From Rhodocaloribacter sp964552015 (GTDB lineage: Bacteria > Bacteroidota > Rhodothermia > Rhodothermales > ISCAR-4553), in contig CAZKFR010000004.1 of the NCBI GenBank assembly GCA_964552015.1, positions 39,251 to 103,250 on the forward strand: 64,000 nucleotides of DNA. The letters run 5' to 3'. Below are positions 8,888 to 17,373 of the stretch, one piece after another. The position numbers were made by a program, and so were the translations under genes. Within the stretch, counting starts at the first letter, position 1. Each line of letters opens with the position of its first letter. The notes below the pieces were generated by a model. That model saw only the letters and a program-made list of their open reading frames with translations. It ran no database searches and was not told the DNA's origin.

Positions 8888-9790
8888 CTACAGGCCGTGC
8901 CGGAGCAGGGTCCGGCCCGTATCCACCAGGGCCGCGGTGCCGTCCGGGAGGCGGGCCGGTCCGTCGGCGCCCAGGACCAGCAGCGCCGTCGCGAGCGCAT
9001 CGGCGTCGGTGGCGGAGGCGGTGACGACGGCCGCCAGGCGCGCCCCGACGACGGGCCGGCCTGTGCGCGGGTCGAGGACGTGCCCGTAGGTACGTCCCTC
9101 CGCTTCCACCCTCCGACCGTGCACGGCCGAGACGGCAAGCGCCCGACCGTCGAGGGTGACGATCACCGGCGGCCCGGCATCGACCTCGTCGAGGGCCACG
9201 CGCCAGCCGCGCCGGTCCGGCGCCGGTCCGTACGCGACGACGGTGCTCGTCCCGCCATGCAGGAGCGCCGACGGCACGCCGAGTTCGCGGAGCAGGCGGG
9301 CGGCTTCCTCCAGGGCAAACCCCTTGCCGATACCGCCCGGGTCGATCTCGACGCCCTCGGTCTCGAACGCGACGGTGCCGTCCTCCAGGCGCACGCGGTC
9401 CATGCCCGTCCGGGCGCGTGCCTGGGCGATCGCTTCCGGGCCCGGGATCGGACCGGCTCCGCCCCGGAAGCCCCAGCATCGCATCAGCGGGCCGACGGTC
9501 GGGTCGAAAGCACCGCCCGTGAGGTCCCAGAGGTGACGCGCCCGTTCCAGGAGGCGGAAGAGGGTCGGCGTCACCGGCACCGGCTCGCGGCCGGCCCGGG
9601 CGTTGACGCGGCTGACCTCGCTGCGGGGGTCGAACGGGCTGAGCTGTCGTTCCAGCCGGCGGATCTCCGCCAGCGCCTCCTCCCCGGCGGCCCGGAGCCG
9701 GACCGGGTCGTCCCCGGCCAGCACCAGCTCGAACCGCGTCGCCATGGCCCGCGTGGCCAGCCGCACGCCCCCCGCCCTCACGGTCGTCAT
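8888..9790 (-). CDS. apbE: FAD:protein FMN transferase (ApbE)
   Basis: 300-residue ApbE-family protein. Recognisable segments are ATRFELVL near the start, LSPFDPRSEVSRVNAR, GGAFDPTVGPLMRCWGF, EIDPGGIGKGFALEEA (nucleotide-binding region) and the C-terminal TDADALATALLVLG metal-site motif. The enzyme attaches FMN to a threonine of target flavoproteins such as NqrB/C or RnfG. I chose the ATG at 9790 because GGAGG lies about seven bases upstream; an ATG at 9820 would overlap the preceding gene by eight bases. No lipoprotein signal is present, which is unusual for periplasmic ApbE, and no Nqr/Rnf genes are nearby. Confidence 0.9.
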   Translation of the reverse strand: MTTVRAGGVRLATRAMATRFELVLAGDDPVRLRAAGEEALAEIRRLERQLSPFDPRSEVSRVNARAGREPVPVTPTLFRLLERARHLWDLTGGAFDPTVGPLMRCWGFRGGAGPIPGPEAIAQARARTGMDRVRLEDGTVAFETEGVEIDPGGIGKGFALEEAARLLRELGVPSALLHGGTSTVVAYGPAPDRRGWRVALDEVDAGPPVIVTLDGRALAVSAVHGRRVEAEGRTYGHVLDPRTGRPVVGARLAAVVTASATDADALATALLVLGADGPARLPDGTAALVDTGRTLLRHGL

Positions 9791-9812
9791 CGGCGGCCCT
9801 CCGCTCGACGGC

Positions 9813-11243
9813 TCACACATCGAACGTGCCGTGGGTGATCGGGGTGAACTCTTTCCCGCTTCCGTTCGTGATCTTGCGCGTCGTCTCGTCGAAGTAGAGC
9901 ATCTCTCCGAGCCGCTCCGACATCTCGGCCAGCGAGATGATGGTCTGCGCCCGGATGGCCACGTCGATGTTTCCGTTGGGCGGGGTGCCGTTGCGGATGC
10001 TCTCGAAGAAGTTGAGGATGTGGGCCGGCACGGAAGGCCCCGGCTCGATGTTGTCCTCCCGTTCGGGGTCGATCAGGTCGGCATAGGGCCGCTCGGGACG
10101 CAGTTCGAGGGTGTTACCGGAGAAGTACAGCGTGGCCTCGTGCCCGCGGATGACCTGCCCGAGGCCCTGTTCGTTGACCGTCGAGCCGATCACCAGCATC
10201 GAATAGCCGCTCGGGAATTCGACGAGCACCTGCGTGTTGTCCGTCACGTCGCGGTCATCCGGCCCGAGCATCTCGAGCGTGACGCGGCGCGTACCCAGGC
10301 AGGCCACCCGCTTCGGGAACTCGGGATTGCCCGTAGCGATGAGGAGCGGGTGGATGCGGTGGGCCAGCAGGTCGCCCAGGATGCCGCAGCAGTAGGCGTA
10401 GTACTTCCGCCAGCGATGGTAATGCTCGGCGTTGAAGGGGCGGTCGGGCACCGGGCCGAGCCACTTCTTCCAGTCGATCGTGACACCGGGCTGAAGTTCG
10501 GGTTCGATCTGGTAGTAGTTCCACTCCCCTTCGGGCGTGTTGCGCGTGTAGGAGTCCTGCGCCAGCACCAGCGGGCCGATACGTCCGGCGCGGATCATCT
10601 CGGCAGCCCGGTGCCATTTGCCCTCGGTGCAGTACTGCGAGCCGATCTGAAACGTACGGCCCGTCCGCTTGACGGCCTCGTAGACCTGGAAAGCCTCCTC
10701 CAGGTAGCGCGTCATCGGCTTCTCACAGTAGACGTGCTTCCCCGACTCCAGCGCATCGATGGCAATCTGTGCATGCCAGTGGTCGACCGTCCCGATGAAG
10801 ACGGCGTCGATGTCCTGCCGGTCGAGCAGTTCGCGGTAGTCCTCGTAGACCTGGACGGGGGCGGTGCGGCCTTCGGCGGCCCGGGCGGCCTCGAGCGCGG
10901 CGAAGGCCCGGTCCCGACGTTTCGAGAACAGGTCGGCCGCCGCCACACCGGCCGCGTTGTAGACGTAATCGTGCCGCTTCTCGCCGTCGTCGTTCCGGTT
11001 GATGACGCTCTGCAGGTGGGCGTAAAAGCCCTGTCCGCCGACGCCGATGAACCCGACGTTGATGCGCTCGTTGGCCCCGAGGACCGACGGCGGGGGCGGG
11101 GCCTGGGGTTTCTCCCGGACGACCTCCTCGGCCACCCGGGGGGAGCAGCCGGCCACCACGGCCGTGGCCGCCAGGGCGCTCTTCTTCAAAAAGTCGCGGC
11201 GCGATGTGGACGCTTCGGGGGGGCGCTTTCCTCGGTGCTTCAT
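9813..11243 (-). CDS. Gfo/Idh/MocA family oxidoreductase, Tat/lipoprotein
   Basis: 476-residue oxidoreductase. The start at 11243 gives a classical Tat signal, TSRRDFLKKSALAATAVVAGC, whose end AVVAGC also fits a lipobox, so the mature enzyme may be a lipid-anchored envelope protein. The Rossmann loop is VGFIGVGGQGF, and the family EKP motif is present (YCEKPMTRYLEEAF), as is IGSQYCTEGKWHRAAEMI around the substrate pocket. Related proteins in Bacteroidota and Planctomycetota act on sugars or sugar derivatives with NAD(P). The gene directly precedes apbE on the same strand. Confidence 0.9.
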   Translation of the reverse strand: MKHRGKRPPEASTSRRDFLKKSALAATAVVAGCSPRVAEEVVREKPQAPPPPSVLGANERINVGFIGVGGQGFYAHLQSVINRNDDGEKRHDYVYNAAGVAAADLFSKRRDRAFAALEAARAAEGRTAPVQVYEDYRELLDRQDIDAVFIGTVDHWHAQIAIDALESGKHVYCEKPMTRYLEEAFQVYEAVKRTGRTFQIGSQYCTEGKWHRAAEMIRAGRIGPLVLAQDSYTRNTPEGEWNYYQIEPELQPGVTIDWKKWLGPVPDRPFNAEHYHRWRKYYAYCCGILGDLLAHRIHPLLIATGNPEFPKRVACLGTRRVTLEMLGPDDRDVTDNTQVLVEFPSGYSMLVIGSTVNEQGLGQVIRGHEATLYFSGNTLELRPERPYADLIDPEREDNIEPGPSVPAHILNFFESIRNGTPPNGNIDVAIRAQTIISLAEMSERLGEMLYFDETTRKITNGSGKEFTPITHGTFDV

Positions 11244-11499
11244 AGCCTTGCGAATTACGTGGAAAAGGAATGCGTTGGTGAGCAATCAGAGCGCGGGACG
11301 ACCCGGCCGGAGCGTCCGGTCCGGAACCGAACGCCGGGAGCCGGCTTCACAGGAGCGCATCGCCGGGCCGGCTGGTGCTGCCCCGACGATGCGGCCGGAC
11401 AAGTTCGGCCATTTTCCTCAAAATGTCAGGTCCGGGCGGGGTATTTTTCCGTCCGACCCGTGAACCCTCCGACCACCTCGTGAAACCGCCCCTTTGTCC

Positions 11500-12105
11500 A
11501 TGAAACCTTCGTTCCTCCGTTGCACCCTCGTCGTTGTCTCGATCCTGCTCACGCTGCCGTTGGGCGTGCAGGCCCAGGATGTGGTGGTGCTGACCGTACA
11601 GCCCGAGAGCCGTCTGTGGGTCGAGGGCACCTCGAACAAGAAAAAGGACTGGAAGGCCGAGGCCGGCTCGCTCTCCGGGCAGATCGAGATCCAGGGCAGC
11701 GCCCTCACGCCGGTCCTCACCGGCGCCCGCTTCACGATCCCGGCGGCCGACCTGGAAGGCGATGCGTCGATGGGCAAGTTCGTCATGCAGCGCCTGATGC
11801 GCGAGGCGTTGAAAGTGAACGAACACCCGGAGATCACCTACGAACTGGTCTCGGCCACGCCCGTCGAGGACACCCCGAACACCCTCCGCACGACCGGTCG
11901 CCTGACCCTGGCCGGTGTCACCCGCGAGATCGTGATGGACGTGGCCTGGGAAGCGCTCGAGGGAGGGCGCTTCCGGTTCACGGGCTCCCACCCGATCTCG
12001 ATGCCGGACTACGACATCGACCCGCCCTCGGTACGGACGCTGGGCTACCACGTCGGCCCCGACGTCACCGTCCACTTCGACCTGGTCCTCGGACCGGATG
12101 CCTGA
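11500..12105 (+). CDS. YceI family periplasmic protein
   Basis: 201 residues with an N-terminal signal peptide ending near VQAQD, followed by a YceI/lipocalin-like domain: SRLWVEGTSN, a middle segment (RLMREALKVNEHPEITYEL) and LTLAGVTREIVMDV, ending TVHFDLVLG. YceI proteins bind isoprenoid or other lipid molecules in the periplasm. The ATG at 11500 is preferred over an in-frame TTG six bases earlier. It is convergent with the hemolysin-III gene, six bases apart. Confidence 0.87.
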   Translation: MKPSFLRCTLVVVSILLTLPLGVQAQDVVVLTVQPESRLWVEGTSNKKKDWKAEAGSLSGQIEIQGSALTPVLTGARFTIPAADLEGDASMGKFVMQRLMREALKVNEHPEITYELVSATPVEDTPNTLRTTGRLTLAGVTREIVMDVAWEALEGGRFRFTGSHPISMPDYDIDPPSVRTLGYHVGPDVTVHFDLVLGPDA

Positions 12106-12111
12106 TCGACC

Positions 12112-12756
12112 TCAGTTCAGCACATACAAGACGACGGCAAAGAAGTGACAGGCACTCCCGGCCAGGACGAACAGGTGCCAGATCGCGTGATGATAGGGCA
12201 GACGGTGCCAGGCGTAGAACACGACCCCGAGCGTGTAGGCCAGCCCGCCGGCCACGACGAGCACCAGGCCCGGCACGGGAAGCGCGGCGGCCATCGGTCC
12301 CAGGTAGAACACGGCCAGCCACCCCATCCCCAGGTAGAGCACCGTAGAGAAGGCCCGGAAGCGCCGCTTCGAAAACAGCTTGTAGACGATCCCGCTGAGC
12401 GCCAGCCCCCAGATCAGGAAAAAGAGGATCCAGCCCTGATCCTCCCGCAACGTGACGAGCGTGAACGGTGTGTACGAGCCGGCAATGAGGGTATAGATGC
12501 CCACGTGATCCAGGATGCGAAAGACCTCCTTCCACCGTGGATGCTGCACGCCATGATACAGGGTGGATGCCGTATAGAGAAAGACCAGGCTCGCGCCGTA
12601 GAGCCCGCCGCTGAGGATGTATCCGGCATCGCCATGGGTCAACGCCCGGGCGAGCAGCCAGCCCAGCGCGACCACGCTGAGCACGGCCCCCACGGCATGC
12701 GTGAGCATGTTCAGGCGTTCTTCGCGGTCCAGAGCGAGCAGCACCGTACGTACCAT
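12112..12756 (-). CDS. hemolysin III / PAQR family membrane protein
   Basis: 214 residues, seven predicted membrane segments. The family histidine motifs are present: ASTLYHGVQHP in the early part and HHAIWHLFVLAGSACHFFAV at the end; these residues form a metal site in PAQR/HlyIII proteins. The bacterial TrhA members influence membrane fluidity or lipid homeostasis. The first motif of the family, near EERLNMLTHAVGA, is also intact. Transcription diverges from the ArsA-like gene with 125 bases between starts. Confidence 0.9.
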   Translation of the reverse strand: MVRTVLLALDREERLNMLTHAVGAVLSVVALGWLLARALTHGDAGYILSGGLYGASLVFLYTASTLYHGVQHPRWKEVFRILDHVGIYTLIAGSYTPFTLVTLREDQGWILFFLIWGLALSGIVYKLFSKRRFRAFSTVLYLGMGWLAVFYLGPMAAALPVPGLVLVVAGGLAYTLGVVFYAWHRLPYHHAIWHLFVLAGSACHFFAVVLYVLN

Positions 12757-12881
12757 GATTCCTCCGGGAAACGGGTGGCCAGGATGGGGCAGGACATCGT
12801 ATACAGGAACATACGATTAGACCCGGCTCGTGCCGATTTGTTGTCATGGAAGGAAGTCCCGTCTCTTTTTCGCGAGGCGAT

Positions 12882-13654
12882 ATGAACGAACCCAGGAAAC
12901 GTCCCCGCGTGCTGTTGTTCACGGGCAAAGGGGGGGTCGGCAAGACGACGTGCGCCGCCGCCACGGCCCTGCGGGCGATCCGGCACGGGCACCGCACGCT
13001 GGTGCTCTCCGCCGACCCCGCCCACAGCCTCGCCGACGCCCTCGACCGCCCACTCGGCCCCGAACCCACCCAAGTCCTGCCCGGCCTCGACGCCCAGGAG
13101 GTGGACCTGTATTACTCGATGCAAAAGTACTGGGGCAACATGCGCGAGTTGATCCGGCTCGTGTTCAAATGGCAGGGGGTCAGCGACGTGGCGGCCGAGG
13201 AGATGGCGGCCCTGCCGGGCATGGGCGAGGCCTCGGCCATGCTCTGGCTCGATCAGTTTTTCCACAGCGGCACCTATGACCTCATCATCGTTGACAGTGC
13301 CCCGACAGGAGAGACGCTCACGTTCCTGACCCTGCCCCAGGCCACCGAGTGGTGGCTCACCCGCGCCTTCCCATTCCAGCAAGTGGCCCTCCAGACCCTC
13401 GGCAAGGCCGTACGCAAAACCACCGGCCTCCCCCTGGACAAAGGCTACGAAGAGCTGCGTACGCTCACCGAACGACTCCAGGTCATCCAGGGGATCCTCT
13501 CCGATCCTTCCACCAGTTCGGTCCGCCTGGTGGTCAATCCCGAACGGATGGTGATCCGCGAGGCGCGCCGGGCCTACACGTACCTCCAGCTCTACGGCTA
13601 TGGCGTCGACGCCGTGATCGTGAACCGTATCCTCCCCGACGACGTGGCCTCCGA
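12882..13654 (+). CDS. ArsA/GET3-like ATPase, 3' end lost in assembly gap
   Basis: 257 codons are visible before a run of N. The deviant Walker A GKGGVGKT (residues 15-22), the switch region LVLSADPAHSLADAL and the Walker B-like IIVDSAPTGETL identify the ArsA/GET3 (SIMIBI) family. Bacterial stand-alone members like this are not usually tied to arsenite efflux, and no arsB or arsR is nearby. The start at 12882 has GAGG about five bases upstream; an in-frame ATG at 12846 lacks such a site. Family members are usually around 300-400 residues, so a C-terminal part is hidden, and the real gap is probably longer than the 100 N placeholder. Confidence 0.9.
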
Positions 13655-13754
13655 NNNNNNNNNNNNNNNNNNNNNNNNNNNNNNNNNNNNNNNNNNNNNN
13701 NNNNNNNNNNNNNNNNNNNNNNNNNNNNNNNNNNNNNNNNNNNNNNNNNNNNNN
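13655..13754. other. assembly gap (100 N), unknown true length
   Basis: Exactly 100 N. Unlike the other three N runs, the sequence on its left (ending GTGGCCTCCGA) and on its right (starting TCACGGCCATG) share no duplicated end, so sequence is really missing here. The ArsA-like gene enters it without a stop, and HMG-CoA reductase begins just after it. Confidence 0.95.
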
Positions 13755-13762
13755 TCACGGCC

Positions 13763-15304
13763 ATGTTTATCCCCAGCCTGCTCCTCAAACAGCTCTACAC
13801 CGTCTCCAGCCTGGAAAACACCGACTCCGGCGTCCGATTCTCCCTCAAGAACCGCCTCAGCGACGCCGAATTGACCGGGCTGACCCATCTTCGGATCGAC
13901 GGAGAGGACATCCCGCTCGAACGGGTACACCTCCTGCTCGACGACGGCACCACGCTCGCTCCCGAGGCCATTTCGCCGGAGAACCCGGTGCCGTTCCCGC
14001 TCCGGAAGGTCGTCCACCTGATCGTGGATCACCCGCCGCTCCCGCCCGGCAAGCACACCCTGGAACTGGGCTTTGTGAGCCAACCGTTCGGCAAGCTCCG
14101 GTTCTCGGTCGAGGACAGCATTGCCGAGGAGCCGGACGACCGCCCCCGCATCCCCCGCGACCCGGCCGACGACTACGCCGAAGAACCCATCCGGGCACGC
14201 CAGCAGTTCGTCGAGCAGTTCACCGGGAAGCGGCTGGAGCACGTCCCTCACTACTCGTTCGACCCCCACATCACGCAGGGCAACATCGAGAATTTCATCG
14301 GCGTCGCGCAGATCCCCATCGGCATCGCCGGGCCGATCCGGGTACACGGCGAGCACGCCCAGGGCGACTTCCTGATCCCGCTGGCCACGACCGAGGGCAC
14401 GCTCGTGGCCTCGTACAACCGCGGCATCAAGGTGGTCAACCTCAGCGGCGGCGTCAAGGCCACGGTCGTGGCCGACGCCATGCAGCGCGCACCGGTGTTC
14501 ATCTTCAAGGATGCCCGGCAGGCGCGCGACTTCGTGGCCTGGGTGCAGGAGCACCTCGAACCGATCCGGCGCGAGGCCGAAGCCACCTCGAGCGTGGCTC
14601 GTCTGCTGTACATCGACCCGTACCTCTCGAACCGGTTCGCCTACCTGCGCTTCAACTACTCGACGGGCGATGCCGCCGGGCAGAACATGGTCGGGCGCGC
14701 CACCTTCGCCGCGTGCAGCTGGATCCTGGACAATTACCCCGGCATCGAGCGCTTTTACCTCGAGTCCAACTTCGCCACCGACAAGAAGGCCTCGCAGGTG
14801 AACATCATGCGGACCCGGGGCAAGCGGGTCACGGCCGAGGCCGTCCTCAAGCGCGACGTGCTCGTTCAGCACATGCGCGTCGAGCCGGAAAGCCTGTATT
14901 ACCACACGAACGTGGCCACCATCGGGGCCTTCCTCTCCGGCGCCAACAACAACGGTGCGCATTCCCCCAATGCCATCACGGCCATGTTCATTGCTACCGG
15001 ACAGGACGTGGCCAACGTGGCGGAGTCGTCGGCCGGCATCGTCTACACAGAGCTGACGCCCGAGGGTGACCTGTACATCTCGCTCACGATCCCGTCGCTC
15101 ATCGTGGCCACGTACGGCGGGGGCACCGGCCTGGCAACCCAGCGCGAGTGCCTCGAACTGCTCGGCTGCTATGGCAAGGGCAAGGTGAACAAGCTCGCCG
15201 AGATCATCGCGGCGGTGGCCCTGGCGGGCGAGGTCTCGCTCGGCGCCGCCATCTCGGCCCTCGACTGGGTCTCCAGCCACGAGGAATACGGGCGCAACCG
15301 GTGA
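13763..15304 (+). CDS. hydroxymethylglutaryl-CoA reductase, class I, with N-terminal extra domain
   Basis: 513 residues from the first ATG after the gap; an earlier start inside the gap cannot be excluded. The catalytic part begins near ENFIGVAQIPIGIAGP and has the four catalytic landmarks: Glu in TTEGTLVASYNRG, Lys in DKKASQVN, Asp in GQDVANVAES and the C-terminal His in SSHEEYGRNR, the class I pattern. It reduces HMG-CoA to mevalonate with NAD(P)H. The first roughly 120 residues are a separate beta-rich segment (MFIPSLLLKQLYT onward) with no membrane helices, unlike eukaryotic HMGR. The thiolase at 29392 and polyprenyl synthase at 52691 suggest a mevalonate route to isoprenoids. Confidence 0.93.
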   Translation: MFIPSLLLKQLYTVSSLENTDSGVRFSLKNRLSDAELTGLTHLRIDGEDIPLERVHLLLDDGTTLAPEAISPENPVPFPLRKVVHLIVDHPPLPPGKHTLELGFVSQPFGKLRFSVEDSIAEEPDDRPRIPRDPADDYAEEPIRARQQFVEQFTGKRLEHVPHYSFDPHITQGNIENFIGVAQIPIGIAGPIRVHGEHAQGDFLIPLATTEGTLVASYNRGIKVVNLSGGVKATVVADAMQRAPVFIFKDARQARDFVAWVQEHLEPIRREAEATSSVARLLYIDPYLSNRFAYLRFNYSTGDAAGQNMVGRATFAACSWILDNYPGIERFYLESNFATDKKASQVNIMRTRGKRVTAEAVLKRDVLVQHMRVEPESLYYHTNVATIGAFLSGANNNGAHSPNAITAMFIATGQDVANVAESSAGIVYTELTPEGDLYISLTIPSLIVATYGGGTGLATQRECLELLGCYGKGKVNKLAEIIAAVALAGEVSLGAAISALDWVSSHEEYGRNR

Positions 15305-15342
15305 GTCCGCTGAAGCACCGTTCCGAACGTCGGGATTGAACC

Positions 15343-16722
15343 ATGTCTACGCGCGAACCCCTCTCGAACGTCGATACGGCCTGGTTGCGGATGGATCATC
15401 CGACCAACCTGATGATGATCACCGGCGTGATGATGTTCGACGCTCCGCTGGACATGGAGCGTCTCAAGGCCGTGCTCACCGAGCGGCTGCTTTCGTACGA
15501 CCGGTTCCGGCAGTGTGTCGTGGATCGGGAAGGGGATCCGCACTGGGTCGAAGACCCTTATTTCGACCTGGACCAGCACCTGCACCGGGTGGCCCTGCCC
15601 GCCCCCGGCGACCAGCAGGCGCTGCAGGACTTCGTCAGCGATCTGATGAGCCATCCGCTCGACCCGGATCGTCCGCTATGGGACATGTACGTCGTCGAGA
15701 ACTACGGGGACGGATGCGCCCTCATCCCGCGCATCCATCACTGCATTGCCGACGGGATGGCGCTCGTGCGGGTCCTGCTCGACCTGACCGACGACCGGCC
15801 CACCCGCCGGGCCTCGGCCCGTTCCGGCGTCACGGCCGCTACGGCCTCCGGCAGCGCGTCCCTGCTGGGGGGTCTCGCCGGCTTCGTCCGTGGTACGGCC
15901 CGCCTGGCCCGCGCCGCCGTGGACGAGAGCCTCTCCCTCCTCTTCAACCCGCGCCACCTCCTGCACCGGGCCCGTCAGGGCCTGGACCTGGCCTCGGTCG
16001 TCGCCAAGCTCCTGCTGCAAGGGCCGGACACGCGCACCATCCTGAAAGGCCCGCTGGGTGTCAAGAAACGGGCCGCGTGGTCGCAGCCGATCCCCCTCGC
16101 CGAGGTGAAACGCATCGGCAAGGCGATGGGTGGGACCATCAACGACGTGCTCGTCGCCACCGCGGCCGGTGCTCTGCGCCGCTACCTCATCGCCCACGAC
16201 CAACCCGTCGACGGCATCGAGGTACGGGCCGTCGTGCCGGTCAACCTGCGCCCCCCCGACGCGCCGCCGACCCTGGGCAACCGCTTCGGGCTCGTCTTCC
16301 TCCCCCTTCCGGTGGGCCTGCCCGATCCTGTCGAACGTCTTCGGGAAGTACACCGGCGCATGACCCGGATCAAAGACTCCTCGGAGGCCGTCCTCCTCTT
16401 CGGCCTGCTCCAGGGGGTGGGCATGGCGCCGGGCGAGATCCAGCGGCTGATCGTGAAGCTGTTCAGCCACATGGGCACGGCCGTCATGACCAACGTACCC
16501 GGTCCACGGCACCAGCTCTACCTGGCCGGTGTGCCGCTCCGTAAAATCATGTTCTGGGTGCCCCGCTCCGGTGCCGTCGGGCTCGGCGTGAGCATCCTCA
16601 GCTACAACGGGGAGGTGCTCGTGGGGTTTGCCTCCGACGCCGGCCTGATCCCGGACCCGAACGAACTCACCGCCGCCTTCCACGCCGAGTTCGAGGATCT
16701 CCAGACCCGCTTTCCGGCCTGA
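15343..16722 (+). CDS. wax ester synthase / diacylglycerol acyltransferase (WS/DGAT)
   Basis: 459-residue WS/DGAT bifunctional acyltransferase. The catalytic HHxxxDG motif is HHCIADG (His132, His133, Asp137, Gly138). Other family blocks are PLSNVDTAWLRMD at the N-terminus, NDVLVATAAGALRRYL in the middle, and TNVPGPRHQLYLAG toward the end. These enzymes esterify acyl-CoA with fatty alcohols or diacylglycerol to make storage lipids. It starts 38 bases after HMG-CoA reductase, so the two may be cotranscribed. The substrate cannot be fixed from sequence. Confidence 0.92.
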   Translation: MSTREPLSNVDTAWLRMDHPTNLMMITGVMMFDAPLDMERLKAVLTERLLSYDRFRQCVVDREGDPHWVEDPYFDLDQHLHRVALPAPGDQQALQDFVSDLMSHPLDPDRPLWDMYVVENYGDGCALIPRIHHCIADGMALVRVLLDLTDDRPTRRASARSGVTAATASGSASLLGGLAGFVRGTARLARAAVDESLSLLFNPRHLLHRARQGLDLASVVAKLLLQGPDTRTILKGPLGVKKRAAWSQPIPLAEVKRIGKAMGGTINDVLVATAAGALRRYLIAHDQPVDGIEVRAVVPVNLRPPDAPPTLGNRFGLVFLPLPVGLPDPVERLREVHRRMTRIKDSSEAVLLFGLLQGVGMAPGEIQRLIVKLFSHMGTAVMTNVPGPRHQLYLAGVPLRKIMFWVPRSGAVGLGVSILSYNGEVLVGFASDAGLIPDPNELTAAFHAEFEDLQTRFPA

Positions 16723-16740
16723 GTTCAGTTGTGCAACGCA

Positions 16741-16810
16741 ATGTAGCCGCCCCCTTCACGGGTGCACCCCCTGGCCCACCGGAGCGCCCGGGCTAAAGCC
16801 CGCGGCTACA
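16741..16810. repeat. REP/BIME-like imperfect palindromic element, copy 1
   Basis: Non-coding element of about 70 bases made of two inverted units: ATGTAGCCGCCCCCTTCACG at the left and GCCCGGGCTAAAGCCCGCGG followed by CTAC at the right. Each unit folds on itself (GCCCGGGCTAAAGCCCGCGGC is a strong hairpin), and the outer ends GTAGCCGC/GCGGCTAC are inverted repeats. The same two-unit element occurs in opposite orientation at 29277-29337. It follows the WS/DGAT gene by 18 bases. Confidence 0.8.
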
Positions 16811-16877
16811 GAGAGGCCGTTCGCTCAGGGCAACCATGCCTTCAATCACCATGACCTTCGCTATTTCCGGCCTGAAT

Positions 16878-17315
16878 TCAGTACGTCTTCTCGATGCCGG
16901 CCGCCAGCGCACTCATGGCATTGAAGACATTCATGTTGAGCATGATCTTCATCTTCGACCCCTCGATGCGGTAGTCGGGGGAAGCCAGGGCCCCCACGGC
17001 CGTCATCTCGCCGGTGTCGAGTTTTTTCCAGACCGCATACGGGGCCGTGGCCCGGGCAAAGAGGCGCTTCCGGTCGAACGGCTGCTCGCGCAGGCGGGCC
17101 GAGGGGGCCGCGTCCTCGTCCACCTTCACGCTCACGAACCCCTCGTCAAAGGTGTACGTGGCCGAGACGTCTTTCCCGTCGGGCGTGTCGAGACACCGCA
17201 GTTCGATGGCCCCCTCGAACCCCTGTATTTCTTTCTGAAAGTCCGGATCGTGGTTCATCCGATCGACGAACCGTTCGATGAAGGCGGGGGTCCAGTAACG
17301 GGGCGGAGCACTCAT
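16878..17315 (-). CDS. SCP2-like lipid/sterol-binding domain protein
   Basis: 145 residues from the ATG at 17315 (the frame is open further upstream, but without conserved-looking content). The sequence has the rhythm of a stand-alone SCP2 domain: an early helix (IERFVDRMNHDPDFQKEI), beta strands through ELRCLDTPDGKDVSATYTF, and the closing helix MNVFNAMSALAAGIEK. SCP2 domains bind lipids or acyl-CoA. No catalytic motif is seen. Its place between WS/DGAT and glycerate kinase gives no firm functional link. Confidence 0.62.
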   Translation of the reverse strand: MSAPPRYWTPAFIERFVDRMNHDPDFQKEIQGFEGAIELRCLDTPDGKDVSATYTFDEGFVSVKVDEDAAPSARLREQPFDRKRLFARATAPYAVWKKLDTGEMTAVGALASPDYRIEGSKMKIMLNMNVFNAMSALAAGIEKTY

Positions 17316-17373
17316 GGCAGGCGGGGTACGGTACAGGATGTGCGTCGGAAAGTAGGGTACGGGAGCGGCCGCG

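Noticed and set aside
12882..13654. Arsenic resistance operon
   Set aside because: The ArsA-like ATPase has no arsB, arsC, arsD or arsR neighbours and such stand-alone ATPases are widespread with other roles.
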